Below are positions 12,180-24,945 of a stretch of DNA of 64,000 nt, piece by piece; the stretch's first letter is position 1; each line of letters begins with the position of its first letter. The stretch is from Girardinichthys multiradiatus (Eukaryota; Chordata; Actinopteri; Cyprinodontiformes; Goodeidae): assembly GCF_021462225.1 (NCBI RefSeq), contig NC_061804.1, forward strand, positions 10,980,740-11,044,739, read 5' to 3'. Below the pieces are notes generated by a model. It was given only the letters and a program-made list of their open reading frames with translations, was not told the DNA's origin and searched no databases. A program made the translations under genes and the position numbers.

Positions 12180-12640
12180 TGACTGGGATGCAATAATTGT
12201 CCAGCAAGTTCTCAGAAGAGAGAATTATCTTGCACAAACGAGGTGAAGAACACAAAAATATACCAAAGGCCCTGAATGCTCCCACAGATACAGCTGAAAG
12301 CTACCCCACCTAGTGGTAGACAGAGGAAGCTCCTAATGGCTTCCAGCAGATTGCAGGTGGAGTCTTTTTGCAGGTGTTTGTGGCAGCAGGCACTACTGAT
12401 CCAGAAGTCTGCACAATGTCCACCAGAGCTTGGTTCCAGAAGACGTCCTAAAAGGTCCTAGAGGAGCCATCATAGTGATCCGACTTGAACTGTGTTGAAT
12501 GTCCCTGTCTGGATTTGAAGAAGCTAGCTGCAGCACACAAACCCAGCAGCATTAATGAAGCAGAGGTCTTTGGCCATGAGGAGTGGGTGAAGATTCCAGA
12601 AGGAACTTCCAGAAGCTGGTGTTTGCAGCAGGTCATGACA
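12180..12640 (+). mobile_element. Decayed Tc1/mariner relic, sense
   Basis: The start (AATTATCTTGCACAAACGAG near 12222-12241, then a word matching AAGGCCCTGAATG) encodes a degraded version of the Tc1 N-terminal helix-turn-helix segment (LHKRGE, then KALN). The later part has the pattern of a Tc1 C-terminus: GACTTGAACTGTGTTGAA where the SPDLNPIE box is expected, then GAGGAGTGGGTGAAGATTCC and CCAGAAGCTGG. Stops and frameshifts are frequent. The middle is shortened. Assignment is from the ordered blocks, not a search. Confidence 0.45.
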
Positions 12641-13734
12641 GGTAGGATGTTCTTAAAAAAGGATTGCAATGAAGTAGTCAAATCATGTTTAGACTATAGT
12701 AGTCATAAAAACAAGCATTTCGTGTTTAACTTTGAGAAACTGAAATGTAATGAGTTGTTTTGATCGATTTATACTGTTTTTTGTTTTTTGTTTGCTTATT
12801 GCAAAAAGCTACAAATGTCTACATTTTACCAATAAATCTCATTTGCATTGGAGTTGAAAGACTTCAGGGGAACTATGTTTAAGAAAACTGGGTCAGCCAC
12901 AAACTTGAAGCATGAAACAGACTGAAAAGACAGCAACATCTCAGTAATTATAGATTTACAGATGCAGCACTGGAGTTTTTGCTTAAAATTTTCTAGCAAA
13001 CTGGCTGAAATTGTTGCAAAATTTAGTATTTTTCGCAGCAATAATGAAGCAAGAGTGTTCCGTTAAAATGATAATCTTTCAATGGTCTAAAGCTGTGTTC
13101 AGAGATATTTCAAAGATTTCCCATTTCATTTTAATTTTCAGAATCCTGTTAAAATTGTGTCTGTTTTGGAAACGCATTCAGTGACTCGCTGGAACTTCAG
13201 CAGCTTTTCTTCTACTTCACTGCTTCAGGTTTGTCAAACATTTGCCAGCTTTGGGTGGATCACTTGAAAAGAAAATGATCCTTTAATTATTCAGTCCTGT
13301 ACTTTTGGTGCGTTGTGATTTCTTGCTGCTGCTTGGTTGTCAGCGAAGAGCCAATCTTACGCTTTGCCAGGGAGCATCTTGGCTGAAGAGCACCTTCTCT
13401 GGACCATGATTAGGCCAGAAAGTGAAGTTTTAATTCTTTGGTTTAAAAGGATCAGACTGAACTACTTACCAGATCTACCAACTTGAAATATTCTTCTAAT
13501 TGCCAGAAGATTTTTTAAATATAAATTTACTTCAGAAAAGGGAAATTAGAATCTGGATATTTTGTCTTGACTATGATCACTTCTGTTTATTTTATTCTTT
13601 TGAAATCCCATTATGTGTAACCACATAATCTCTTCATCTATGCAAAGGTTCAGTGCACCTGTAAACACAATTAAGATGTATTTAGGGGAAACTGGATTAT
13701 TCGTTTTGTTGTGATTAGAAGTCATAAATCATCC
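12641..13734. other. Unassigned non-coding DNA
   Basis: AT-rich sequence with no supported gene or repeat. Confidence 0.5.
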
Positions 13735-13905
13735 TGTATTATCCCTGTCAACATAAACTCATGGTCTGTAATTGGTGCTATTATGGCCCAGTGTAATGCT
13801 GCTGAAAGTGCAGAAGCAGATTAAATGTTAAAGTATGATTAGGCAACAGTAAGTTGTAATTAGGAGAATGTCATTATGCATTAGCATAAATTCCTGGAGT
13901 AAAAG
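13735..13905. promoter_or_regulatory. Candidate conserved regulatory block
   Basis: Non-repetitive sequence with several homeodomain-like words (CTGTAATTGG near 13768, TTGTAATTAGG near 13855) and the near-palindrome TATGCATTAGCATAA near 13874. It stands out from the neighbouring simple AT-rich DNA. Evidence is compositional only. Confidence 0.22.
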
Positions 13906-15299
13906 CTAGTCAGACATAAAGTCTATATGGGTAAGGGAAGGAAAATGAGGCTGAGAAGGATGCTTGAGGAGTGGAAGTGGGCGGAGGAGCAGGGAAAGGT
14001 CGTCAGGGTCGGTTCTCGTACATTGTTTCTCAGCATGCTCCAGTTCCCACAGTCATCCCAGCTCTTTGTTAAAGTCTTAGCACAGAGCATGTCCAACTCT
14101 CAAGCATTATCTCCCAGAGGCTGGACACCCCAGGGTCAGCACATTTTCCAAACCATTGCTTTTTATTTGGATTGTAATCAGGAAAAAAATGCTCTACTGT
14201 ACTCGCTCAACAGGTGCCGAGCTGGGTTTGGGCTGTCACGCTCAGGCATTGTTGATGGCCAACATGATGGATGGCTGAGCCATCAGGTTTCTACAGAGGA
14301 GCATTTCTCTGATGGATCATTGAAATATGTGCAGCTTTATTACAACTTAAATCTTCTGATGTCTTCTGTTCGTTTAGCATCCATTAATGTTTGATGATAC
14401 CTTTTCTCACCAAATGTTTGACCAGCAGCTACTTTGCTGATATCTCACATCTTCAAATGGCAGCATGAAAGAAACATGCTGGAGGGGTGATTGGGTCAAA
14501 TACTCTTAAAATATACGATGCTAACTGAATGAAGCACTAGCTTTTTAATGGGATGTTGTGAATAAGTCACCAAAGGAAGCTGTGGGTGTGGCGTACATGT
14601 CTGGCAGGTGCATAGGAGAACCTGAGGATGGTGTTTGGCTCCAAAACTATCTGTGGACGTTTACCAAATGCAAAAACATTGTTTGCTTTCCTGTGAAATA
14701 AAGATTATGTAACAAAATGCAATACCAGAAGGAAATAGCCTGAGTAAATAAAATAATCTGTGGTTAAATTATGGCTTCATCGAGAGACACGCTATCCAAA
14801 CATACCTCAAGCTGTGTGCTTGTGTCACACTTGGTGTGAAATGTTTGTGATGAGTCTTACATCAGAATAGTTCAAATTCAGCCATGGTGGAAGATTTTCA
14901 GGAAGAATGGCCTATTTAAGATCCGACAGCAACATCTTGATCAGATGTAGGTATGGACTATAACCAGACCACTCAAGATCTTTTATTTTTGGAGTTTGGA
15001 CATTCATCTTTATCTTACCAATCTCTTTTGCAAGGATGTCCTGGTCTTGACCAACAGCAACACAGAGTTACAGTAAAACATGTAAAAACAATAATTGTTT
15101 ATAGTAGTTCAATAAAGTCATTGTTAAAAATAAAACACATCTATGATTGATCAACAGTGAATTAATCACAGAAAACACCTTCACTTGATAGTCAGAGCCC
15201 CAAAATTCTTTAAAATGCCCCTAAATACATTCAGTGAGACCAGCTCAGACCAGTTTGTGGTTGATTTCACAAAGAAGAAGCAGCAAAATATTCTGTCTG
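13906..15299. other. Unassigned non-coding DNA
   Basis: Contains a 155-codon open frame at 13927-14394 (plus) that I do not accept as a gene. It has no recognisable domain, no splice context that I trust, and reads like chance translation of GC-balanced DNA. Nothing else is recognisable. Confidence 0.4.
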
Positions 15300-15600
15300 G
15301 ACTTTTGGTACCAAATCATTTCTTGAGAGCAAAATGAGTTGCGAGAGTAGATATTTTCTGCTGGGGAACAAATTGGTTCCAACAGTTACAACAAAGCAGC
15401 GAAGCAGCCCCAGCCATCACACTACCACCACTGTGTTTGAATGTTGGTACCATTTTCTGAAAGGCTGTTAATTTAATACCAGATGTAACGGCTGTAACAC
15501 ACACTTTCTTAAAAGGTCACTCAACAGAATATTTTCCAAGATGTTTCTTGGTAAATGTGAGACGAACTTTTGTGTTCTTGTGTCGAACTGCTGAATTCTT
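15300..15600 (-). mobile_element. Antisense Tc1/mariner relic
   Basis: The plus strand shows the reverse complement of a Tc1 transposase: CATCACACTACCACCACTGT (15417-15436), then GTTTGAATGTTGGTACC, then CCAGATGTAACGG (near 15480), then CAACAGAATATTTTCCAAGATG and GTGAGACGAAC. This is the same family layout as the relic at 6095-6600, in the same orientation. The frame is broken and I could not see terminal repeats. Confidence 0.6.
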
Positions 15601-16689
15601 TTTGTCTTGTAAAATGGTTTGCTTTTGTTAAATACTGAACCACTATAGCAACCATTACCTGGTAGAAACTGGACCACATTGGAATACTTCCATCTGAGCC
15701 TACATGTGATCCTTTTCTGTTACCATTTATGTTTTGCTACAGCTTCATATTTCATCTATATACCACGAGTCGTCCTGTAAGTTTCCCCCACATCATCAAA
15801 TACTGATGTTAGCAACTTTGAAATGACTTGCCCAAGGCTGATCTGAGCATATGCTGTAAAGCAGAGCAGTCTTGCTGTGTAGCTTTCATTTAGCAGCGCA
15901 CAAACAGGCATTTTTACGCACATATAAATATATTTCAGTGTTACATTAGGTAAATGAAAATATGTGAGTAAACTAACAGTTCATGTGGTTTTTCAGAAAA
16001 ATGTATAGGGTTCCTGGAAAATGGGAAAAGTGTGGAACTGATTCAACTATTTTCCAGATGTCGCTAAATATGGAAAGAGAAAAGAGTTTCCATCCATCGA
16101 TTCTGCTATACATGCATATGGCTGCATCTGTTCACGCAACACTTACTTACCATCCACCCATCCATCCAATCTTGTTTTTGTTTTTTTGCGGATCTCATGT
16201 TTTAAACCTGACCACTGTAAAATGTAGGAACCTTCGACATTGTAGGTCATTAATGGTTTTGGTTTAAGGTTATTCAGTAATGTTAATGGCTCAGTATTTT
16301 CAGTTTATTGATTGCCGTGCAGACATTATTATAGCTTGGAGAAAGTAAATTTGGGTCTTATTCAGAGAACAGATATTACCAGGTGTTTTTACAGTGACTG
16401 TAAGACAAGAATGGCTTTATGGGTTTGGCCCTCTGCTGTGAAAGCAGAGGTTATGTGAAGGCCGGACATGTCGGCTCTCGTCATCGTACTCTTGAACCAC
16501 TCCACTGTGTGCCAGAAACATCCCCCAAGCTCCACGCAGACACTCAACCCCGTCTCAGTGCCTGCAGCAGCGCTTCACTCCACTATTAACATTCTAATCG
16601 CTGTCTTGTTTCATTTGCTTGGCCAAACACTTTATTTCCAAAAAGGACCCAGGCTCGGTGGCTGACCTTTCCATTTGCAGAAACAGAGC
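15601..16689. other. Unassigned non-coding DNA
   Basis: No supported gene. A short CCATC-type simple repeat occurs near 16152-16170. Confidence 0.5.
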
Positions 16690-16905
16690 AATCATTCATA
16701 AATCACACTTCTGGGTGTGAGATATATCCAAACTGTTTGATATTGCAGGCCTAATGAAAGGGCTCACACTTCTTTACTGCAATTATAGGAAAAGGTCAGT
16801 GTCATAACCGATGTTAAGCTTTAGCGAGATTGTCCTACTTCACATTATCTAGTGCCGGGGCCATAAATTATCACTGCAGCCATAAGGTATGACATTTTAT
16901 TTTTC
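16690..16905. promoter_or_regulatory. Candidate conserved regulatory block
   Basis: Complex, non-repetitive sequence including CAGGCCTAATGAAAGGGCTC, GCAATTATAGGAAAAGG and CATAAATTATCACTGCAGCC. The mixture of homeodomain-like and GC-containing words resembles vertebrate conserved non-coding elements. No conservation data were available. Confidence 0.22.
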
Positions 16906-17409
16906 TGAATAACAAAAGATTAATTTAATGTTGGCACTCAGTTTGGTTTAGAATTACATCTGCTAGATGTAAGTCATGTTAGAAAAACCTGATCCAACAG
17001 CAGTAAAACTATTCTCATCTGGATTTCTCTCTAAGTGCAGCCAAATGGAACCAAACAGGAGTTATATTGTGATAATAAATACAATTTTGCAACAGTGAGA
17101 TTTCAGTGAGTTTTGTGCATGATGCTTGCTCATTACCCAGAATAATTCATGTTTGTACATTATTGGATTTTAATCAAATTTAATGCTTGTAACATTTTAC
17201 ATGCACATATCAAAAATGTTATTCATTTAAAATAGAACTCCTTAGTTTTATGTTTGCACTCAGACTTTGAGGTTTATAATATGGTCTGCATCTATTGAAT
17301 ATTTTAATAATTGAGTAGTCTGTCTGAATTATCGAAATAATCAAGTAACTTGTTGTAAAAGCTACGCCAGTCGTTCAGAAGCTTTATGCTCTAGTTAAAT
17401 ATGGTGCAA
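16906..17409. other. Unassigned AT-rich DNA
   Basis: No gene, RNA or recognised repeat is supported. Confidence 0.5.
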
Positions 17410-17895
17410 CAGTGATGTTTATGAAAAGACAGAAAAATTGGATGGGAGAGGGGTTGCATGAGGCCTACCGCCACACTGAAGCAGCTGCAGGAGCATCTGC
17501 TGAGTACTGGCTGTGTAGTACACGAGATAGCGGTCTTCCATATTCTTCTAAATGTAGCAAAAAACATATTTCTAGTCTCCCAATGCTATTTAGAAAAATG
17601 CATTCTGGTCTGATGAAAACAAGGTTGAATTTTTGGTCATAATTCCAAATAATATCTAAATAACTCCATATCTGCAGTTATGCATGGTGGCGGGAGCATC
17701 ATGGTCTGGAGCTGGTTTTCTTCAGCTGAAGCTCCAGGTGGACATTATAAATCAGTCCAAATACCAGTCACTGTTGGCGCAAACCTTCAGGCCTCTGCTA
17801 GAAAGAAGATTTAGAGCCCAGACTTGAAACGAAAAAAAATCTATGGGATGATCTGAAGATGGCTGTGTACAGAAGATGTACAAAATTTTTTCAGT
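17410..17895 (+). mobile_element. Internally deleted Tc1/mariner relic, sense
   Basis: Ordered remnants of a Tc1 transposase gene. The catalytic-domain start appears as TCTGGTCTGATGAAAACAAG (near 17606). It is followed by GAATTTTTGGTCATAATTCC, GCATGGTGGCGGGAGCATCA (17682-17701), TTTTCTTCAGCTG, CAAATACCAGTCACTGTTGG and CTTCAGGCCTCTGCTAGAAAG. Right after that comes AGAGCCCAGACTTGAA (the SPDLNP segment) and a GGGATGATCTGAAGATGGCTG block. The stretch encoding the second catalytic aspartate is missing between these, so the copy is internally deleted as well as frameshifted. Confidence 0.7.
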
Positions 17896-19528
17896 TGAGT
17901 TGTAGAGGTCAGAGTCCACATTAAAGTTGAAAAAAAATTGTTTACATCACAAAGAGCTGGCGTTTTATCAGAGGCGTAGACACTTTAACATCCACTTTTA
18001 GAGGTCAGTAGGTTATCGTGTTTATTTCCCCTTCGGCTTCTAAACTTTGTTAGGCAGTTAAAGTTATAACGCAATGCTGTTTTATTTAAGCTGCAGCTCC
18101 TCCTAAAACAAAACTTTAAGTTCTTCAAACACAAGTGCAATCATGCTGGCCAGCAAATCATAAAGGCTAAAGGTTTTAGTTGTATCCTTCAGCTGTTTTC
18201 TTACAGCACAGGTGTTTGTCATATCTGATGCACTCAATAATATACAATACTTGGTCGTATACTTTATTTGTAAAGATACCTTTAACATAAGAAATAAATT
18301 GTTTTTTACAGAAAGATCATGGAGAGTAAAGAGCAAAAGTGCCAGCTTACTTCCTTCCTAACAGCCCAATGTTCTCTTTTATTGGGTGGTGTTAATTAAC
18401 TAGAGCCTGTGTCCATTGTGATTAAAGTTTTGGTAAGGAGCGCTAATGTTGTGGAAGTCTGAACAGCTTCTAAGTAGGTTCTCAGTTGTTTAAACATTTA
18501 GCAGGCCGCAACTCCCGTGCCTGTAGCCCGGTTTAAGGAAAATTAAACCAACCGACCAACCAAGCATTGCCGTTGAGTGGCTGCTCATTCACTCGTAAGG
18601 TTCAGAGTTAAGGCTTTGGATTTTTATTTATGCAAAATCAAATCTCTGATGTTTTCACTTGTAAAATTGAATATTTAGTTCCAGTAATTAATACAACTGT
18701 TGTCATTAATGGCTGCGGCACTCACAGCTACAATTTTACATTATTTAGGAGGATATTTAGGAGAAAAACAGAGCAGACCTCAACTTTGTTATTTTGGTTT
18801 GTCTGACATTAAATTTTGAATAGATCACATATTGAGCTTTTAAATAAATCTCATTTGGTGCTTCTTGCTTAAAGTACAAGCATGTTTGGCGGATTATATT
18901 TAATTCACAAATAAACATGGTTGCTATACAATCTGTGACTCTGCAGCATCAAAAAAGCTGTTTTCCTAAAAAAACTAAAGTTATTTATTGAAGTTTACAG
19001 GAAGACGAGCTTTTATGAGGCCTCCAGAACTGCAGCTTTACATTAGTTTTGGTAGCCGACTCATTTGTCTTTATTTTAGTCATCAAATATTTAAATCCAT
19101 CTCTGCTGTCTTCTGTTCATAGTTATCAGTTCATGCTTTAGTGCACCTTCTCAACTCTGGATATCTGTGAGTTTCACTCCGACGTCTCTAGATTATCAGT
19201 GAAATTCTCACAGCAGATTCATACAACTTGTGAAGCTTGAATTTGATTATCCTTTTCTTCTTCTTTGATCTGCTCTCACAAATTTACCTTAAATCTGAAC
19301 GGAATCATTTCTGACTCATTAAACTGTGTTTAAAACATAGTTTTTATTTTATGGAGACTTGATCAATAAATAAATAAGAAAGAAAAAAATGTTTTAAATA
19401 ATGGATTAAAATAGACACAAGTTAGTTGTCATAATCCAAATAGACTCTTATCGGTGACCAAGTCAGATATTGAAAAATCAGTTTGCATTTTTTATCTGGT
19501 ATAACATGCATTAAACGAAGAACTTAGG
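17896..19528. other. Unassigned non-coding DNA
   Basis: AT-rich stretch without a supported gene or classified repeat. Confidence 0.5.
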
Positions 19529-19730
19529 ATTCAACACCATTCAGTGCAAAAATACTTTAATCTTAAAGGCAAATGAAATGTTCTTGGAGCTCATATCATC
19601 CAAGTTTCTTCAAAGAGCCGTTGTAGATGCTGATGACTGTGGGCAGAAAGGTTCTCCTGTAGCTGTCTGTCTTACAGCAGATCTGAAGATGCCTCTGACT
19701 GAAGACACTCTGAAGAGACTTGTTTTATGT
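19529..19730 (-). mobile_element. 3' end of an antisense LINE
   Basis: On the minus strand one frame reads VFSQRHLQICCKTDSYRRTF, then LPTVISIYNGSLKKLG and a stop at 19598-19596. This is the C-terminal signature of L2/Rex-group LINE proteins (YRR-F-P-ISIYN). The sequence after the stop continues into the expected untranslated tail (AAAGTATTTTTGCACTGAATGGTG on the minus strand, in two pieces). Only the last ~45 codons and the tail remain. Confidence 0.55.
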
Positions 19731-21199
19731 ACGTTTTATACTATAGTTTTAAAGTTTAGTAAAAGTCAGACTAAGGGCAGTTACATTCTCTCAAGAACAA
19801 ATCTTGTACCTTCATTTTCATTTGCATGATGCAAAAGTTTTACGTCTGTTAAGAAACCTTCATCACATTTTTGTTCCTTTTGTGTTATTGTCGTTAGGAG
19901 GAAAACGCTGATAAATGCATCTCTAACCTACCATGTTTCAGAAACCCCAAGCTGTGTTTTAATGAAATATCTGTGTAGTGTAGAATAATTCAGCCCAGAG
20001 ATTTTGGTTTGTGAACTGTAACAGAACAATAGTAGTCCAGCCCTTTATTCCAAGGGCTGAATTGGATTCCAACTTCATCGCATACATTCTACAAAATGAT
20101 AAATCCAGCAGTAAATAGTATAAATAATTCAAAGTTGTCCATTTAAAGAGTTGGTGAAGTCCCAAAGCACAGATCCTTTGATTTTCTTCTTAGGTATGTA
20201 CAGAAATGACCACTTTGCAGCAGTGTTGTTACCACTGTTGCCCAGCAGACAGGTTCATCATCCTGGTGACAGCATATATCTGCATAATAGCCATACAGGG
20301 CATTCCCACAGCCAGCAGCTCTCTGTGATCTATCTGCTGCAGTTGGTGCGATCAACCAAAGCAGATTCCCAGCTTTTTCGATCCGCTGCCTGCAGTCACA
20401 TGCGGCTGGTATCTAACTGGAAAGGTTTCTCCACAGTGCGAAGGGGTAATTATGATGAGATGATTGACGTTCACCTATGCAGAATTCAGGCTGATGGTGT
20501 ATTCCGTTAACCCGTGTTCCTGTTCAATTGTCAGCTGGATAGAGGAACGCTGACATTTTGACAGTAATGGATGCTGTAAAGGCAGAGGGAGAGTGACGAA
20601 TGTGGATGTATTATGAAGTAGTGGCTTATCATCTACCACCTGTAGGCTTTCTGAGAAGGTGTGTGTGTGTTGTTCATTCTACTACCTCTGAATGATAATC
20701 CTGTAGAAAACGGATGAAAATGTAACATTTGGAACGTGCATTTTACAAATGTAATTTTAAGCATTGCTCTGAAGATGAAAAAATAATTGCCTGCTTTTAA
20801 TTTTGTTAAAACTACAAAGTAATGTAATTGAACCTCTTTGCCAGGGCTTTGATTATGACCTTTAAAACCCATCACGCCACATTAACATTACATCTAAAGT
20901 AGCTTTTCCCTAAGAAGACCATTTAAAAGGTTTAGATCCAACTATTTAATTGTGGCTCATTATGAACTGGAGCATCTGTGAATATGGAAATTAACGTAGC
21001 CTGTCTATTCAGTACTTGGACCCCTCCCCTCTTCAGCTATGGGAAAACCTGCTCTTTCTGCTGCTCAGACGAAGCGGATCGAACTCTTCTTAAAATTCAA
21101 GATGAGCTGAATTGAAACAGATGCCCAGAGATGGATCAGAACCCTTTTTGAGACCATAATGCATACACTTGATTTTCTCTAATCCACAGGTTCAAATAT
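19731..21199. other. Unassigned non-coding DNA
   Basis: No supported gene. The open frame at 20151-20510 (plus) has no recognisable domain and overlaps another on the minus strand. A GTGTGTGTGTGTTG run lies near 20660. Confidence 0.45.
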
Positions 21200-21950
21200 A
21201 TACATATACCCCCACAAATACCTGGAGAAATGTCTCTGCAGGTTTCACCTTAACCACATTGTTTAGTGGCCATCTTCAAGCTTCTGGTGTCATCTTGTCT
21301 GGATGTTTGACCAATCATCTTGGTATAGTTAGTAGAGTTCTTATAAATCCATCTATCTACCAGTTTGGATGTTTGTTTGGTATCATTTTCCAGTTGGAAA
21401 CCCAATTGAGTGCAATTATATAACTCCCTTAGCTGTTTTATTTGAGGTGAAGTTAAAGAATTTGGTAGTACTTTTCAGCATTCTATACATCTAGTACAGT
21501 GTACCAGTGCCACTGCCCCTCAACATAATGACCCCACCACCTTGCTTGACATTTGGTGCATTGTTTGAAACCAGTATACACTATACTAACTGTTTGGCTT
21601 CATTGTGGCCAGAAAGCTCCATCTTTGTCTCGTTTGACCATAAAACCTTCCTCCAGTCCTCTGGTTCATGTGGCCAGTTGCAATTTGAGTCATGCTTATA
21701 GAGGACTTCGTTGAAGTAGGTGCCTCTTTATTGGTCGACACCCTCTCAGTCCATGTTGATGTTAAACTGGCTTTACTGTTAAAGGTGTTACTGGCCTTTT
21801 AAGCAGTTCCCAAGTTCATTGCAAACTTGAGTCTTGGTGGTCCTAGGTTCTTCATCAACATCCTATATATATGGGTCTATGGAGAAAATGCTCAGCCTTA
21901 GACTGGCTTATCAAGGGTATTGTAGCATATAAAAGATCCCCTGTGGTTAT
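21200..21950 (-). mobile_element. Antisense Tc1/mariner relic
   Basis: The plus strand carries reverse-complement Tc1 blocks in the right order. These are ATAATGACCCCACCACCTTG (21525-21544), GACATTTGGTGCATTG, AGCTCCATCTTTGTCTCGTTTGACC (two adjoining pieces near 21616-21640), AACCTTCCTCCAG, CTCTCAGTCCATGTTGATGT near 21745, and CTTGGTGGTCCTAGGTTCTT near 21834. It retains much of the transposase length but no open frame. The family differs from the relics at 6.1 and 15.3 kb. Confidence 0.55.
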
Positions 21951-22729
21951 GTTAACAAGGTTAAACATTAAATTTTCTCTGTAGGCTCTTTGTAAAAGAA
22001 AATAGATACTACTTTGACCCTTTTAATTAGCCTTTACTATGCCTACTTTAGGGATATCAAGACATCAGTTATAGTACCATAAGGCACATTAAATCCTATT
22101 AGATCCATTCTTTTTACTATTTTAAAAGCAAACGTACTGCTTTTGTTCTCTTAAACCAGGATACTTCCTCTTTAGGTGTCTCACAATGGAAATTTGTTGT
22201 GTATGCAGGCAAAACGTTAGTTATAAATGTAGATATTAAACTGAAGGAACAAAAAGACTTGATTCCTAGTGGTTGGAGCAGCTTGGGAATGGATTTCTGA
22301 AATAACTCCAAGGCAAAAAACACAGTTTATATTAATGATCTGTAAGCATGACCTTTTCCAAGACCAAGGTTGCTTTAGAGAGAAGTTCTCAGGCAGTGGG
22401 AGCTGTTCTTTGGGTCTTCACTCCCTGGGGAACCACGTTCCACTGTTGGTTCCTGTAGATGGTTGTGTTAATGGAGCATCATGCGGAGCAACTCCAACAA
22501 AAAGCTTCACATTTAAGGGAAACTGCCTCAAGCTTTTTACAGGGTTAATACCCGCTGAGGATTCAACACTCATCTGTGCGCTTAACCCAAAATATTTTCT
22601 CTAAAAGAACAAGAACGCCCCCTTTTGATATGGAAATGCTGACATGACTGAAGTGTTTTTCATCCATTAAATGAATGTCGGTTAGTCCATTTTTATTCAG
22701 CGGTTCATTTTAGTTATACAATTATTTGG
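21951..22729. other. Unassigned non-coding DNA
   Basis: No supported gene or classified repeat. Confidence 0.5.
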
Positions 22730-22943
22730 GAGCAGGGCATTTGTGTCCCGGAGATGCCACAGGTACACTGGTTCGAATCCCACATCCTGCCACTCTGGGT
22801 CCCTGAGCAAGACCCTTAGCCCCTGAATGCTCCCCGGGCGCCGCACAATGGCAGCCCACTGCTCCCTAAGGGATGGGTTAAATGCAGAGGATAATTTATC
22901 CATTGTGAGATCAATAAGGTCTAAATTTGTATTATTATTATCA
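22730..22943 (+). repeat. tRNA-derived SINE with B box
   Basis: Contains a perfect tRNA-type RNA polymerase III B box (GGTTCGAATCC, 22770-22780). This is followed by the body GAGCAAGACCCTTAGCCCC, GCTCCCCGGGCGCCGCACAA, TGGCAGCCCACTGCTCC, GATGGGTTAAATGCAGAGGA and a GTGAGATCAATAAGG tail. It ends in an ATTATTATTATC simple repeat. The head upstream of the B box is degraded, so the A box is not clear. This body is common in teleost genomes; I do not assign a named family. Confidence 0.75.
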
Positions 22944-23232
22944 GACTTCTGTTGTTTTACATGAAAAACTGATTTCAAACAATACCGGATTTCTCTTCAA
23001 TAACTGTTACAATAGGAACAGCACTGAAAATGTTGTTTATAGCTTTCCTGCCATGAGTGGCGATCAATTATTTATATTAAGGACACATGTAAGGACACTC
23101 TGAGTGTGCGAAAAATAGTTTTACTATTATTTTTAAACAAGATTTTTATGGATAGATTATAGCATCCTAAATTTGCTGTTATTATGATTAGCATGATTAG
23201 CACAGCTAGCATTACAAAAATATATTCTACAG
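22944..23232. other. Unassigned AT-rich DNA
   Basis: Short stretch with nothing recognisable between the SINE and the fold-back element. Confidence 0.5.
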
Positions 23233-23447
23233 CTGTGGTTTTCAACTCTGGTTCTCAGATCCCACTCTGCTTCACGTCTTAGATGTTTATCTGCTCCAGC
23301 ACACCTTAATCAAAGGATTACATTACCTCCTCAGCAGGCCATGAAGTGCTGCATAAACCTGTTTTTCACCCATTTATTTTGGTCAGATGTGGGGAGTCAG
23401 AGAAGCACCTTAAACAGTCTCTAAGACCAGGATTGAAAACCACTGCC
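23233..23447. mobile_element. Fold-back MITE-like element
   Basis: The ends are inverted copies of each other: GTGGTTTTCAACTCTGGTTC at 23235-23254 against GACCAGGATTGAAAACCAC at 23425-23443. Inside, TGCTCCAGCACACCTTAATC lies on the left arm, with a shorter decayed counterpart on the right. There is no coding capacity. Such elements are non-autonomous DNA transposons, and this pattern is widespread in fish. I could not identify a clear target duplication, so the superfamily is open. Confidence 0.6.
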
Positions 23448-23650
23448 CTGCAGAATATAGATCATTACCTTCAACCTGAGTTTTCCTAAAGTTTTCCCAA
23501 GATTTCCAAATCCAGCATGTTCCATAACTGACTGAGACTAGAAGCTCAAAACGGTGAGAAACAGCACTTTTACTGTACTCCACTTAGCCTTTCTGTTATC
23601 TGCAGAAAGTCTTGCTCTCGCCATCTCCCAAAGCCTAAATTAACCATGTA

Positions 23651-23808
23651 CAGTACAGATCAAGTTTGGACACACCTTCTCATTCAAAGAGTTGTCTTTA
23701 TTTTCATGACTATGAATATTGTAGCTTCACACTGAAGGCATCAAAACTATGAATTAATACATGTGGAAATATATACTGAACAAAAAAGTGTGAAAAAACT
23801 GAAAATAT
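23651..23808 (+). repeat. Left terminal inverted repeat of the DD38E element
   Basis: Matches the reverse complement of 24946-25105 nearly throughout, with small indels (for example near 23665 and 23770). Confidence 0.85.
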
Positions 23809-23890
23809 GGGACCATCAGTTGTGTTGTGCAGGAGGTGGATACAGTACACAGCTGATAGTCCTACTGAATAGACTGTTATAATTTGTATT

Positions 23891-24942
23891 ATGGAAAGAA
23901 AAAAGCAGCTAAGTAAAGAAAAACGAGTGGCCATCATTACTTTAAGAAATGAAGGTCAGTCAGTCCGAACAATTGGGAAAACTTTGAAAGTGTCCCCAAG
24001 TGCAGTCGCAAAAACCATCAAGCTCTACAAAGAAACTGGCTCTATGAGGACCGCCCCAGGAAAGGAAGACCAAGAGTCACCTCTGCTGCGGACGATAAGT
24101 TAATCCGAGTCACCAGCCTCAGAAATCGCAGGTTAACAGCAGCTCAGATTAGAGAACAGGTCAATGCCACACAGAGTTCTAGCAGCAGACACATCTCTAG
24201 AACAACTGTTAAGAGGAGACTGTGTGAATCAGGCCATCATGGTAAAATAGCTGCTAGGAAACCACTGCTGAGGACAGGCAACAAGCAGAAGAGACTTGTT
24301 TGGGCTAAAGAACACAAGGAATGGACATTAGACCAGTGGAAATCTGTGCTTTGGTCTGATGAGTCCAAGTTTGAGATCTTTGGTTCCAACCACCGTGTCT
24401 TTGTGCGGCGCAGGAGAGGTGAACGGATGGACTCTACATGCCTGATTCCCACCGTGAAGCATGGAGGAGGAGGTGGGATGGTGTGGGGGTACTTTGCTGG
24501 TGACACTGTTGGGGATTTATTCAAAATTGAAGGCATACTGAACCAGCATGGCTACCACAGCATCTTGCAGCAGCATGCTATTCCATCCAGTTTGCGTTTA
24601 GTTGGACCATCATTTATTTTTCAACAGGACAATGACCCCAAACACACCTCCAGGCTGTGTTAGGGCTATTTGATCAAGAAGGAGAGTGATGGGGTGCCAC
24701 GCCAGATGACCTGGCCTCCACAGTCACCGGACCTGAACGCAATCGAGATGGTTTGGGGAAAGCTGGACCACAGAGTGAAGGCAAAAGGTCCAACAAGTGC
24801 TGAGCATCTCTGGAAACTCCTTCAAGACTGTTGGAAAACCATTTCAGGTGACTACCTCTTGAAGCTCATCAACAGAATGCCAAGAGTGTGTGGAGCAGTA
24901 ATCAAAGCAAAAGGTGGCTACTTTGAAGAACCTAGAATATAA
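23891..24942 (+). pseudogene. Tc1-type DD38E transposase, frameshifted and truncated by a stop
   Basis: The frame begins at 23891 with MERKKQLSKEKRVAIITLRN, the first helix-turn-helix. A one-base deletion just after 24043 shifts the frame. From 24049 the second DNA-binding part (DRPRKGRPRV, then the KRRLCESGHHG region) continues in another frame without stops. Then come RKPLLRTGNKQKRLVWAKEH, the first catalytic aspartate in LWSDESKFEIF, the MVWG box, and the second aspartate in FQQDNDPKHTS. A nonsense codon TAG (24661-24663) follows where lysine is expected. The glutamate is in SPDLNAIEMVW, where the usual proline is replaced by alanine. The protein ends at 24942. All three catalytic acidic residues remain but in separate open segments. 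Confidence 0.88.
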
Positions 24943-24945
24943 GAC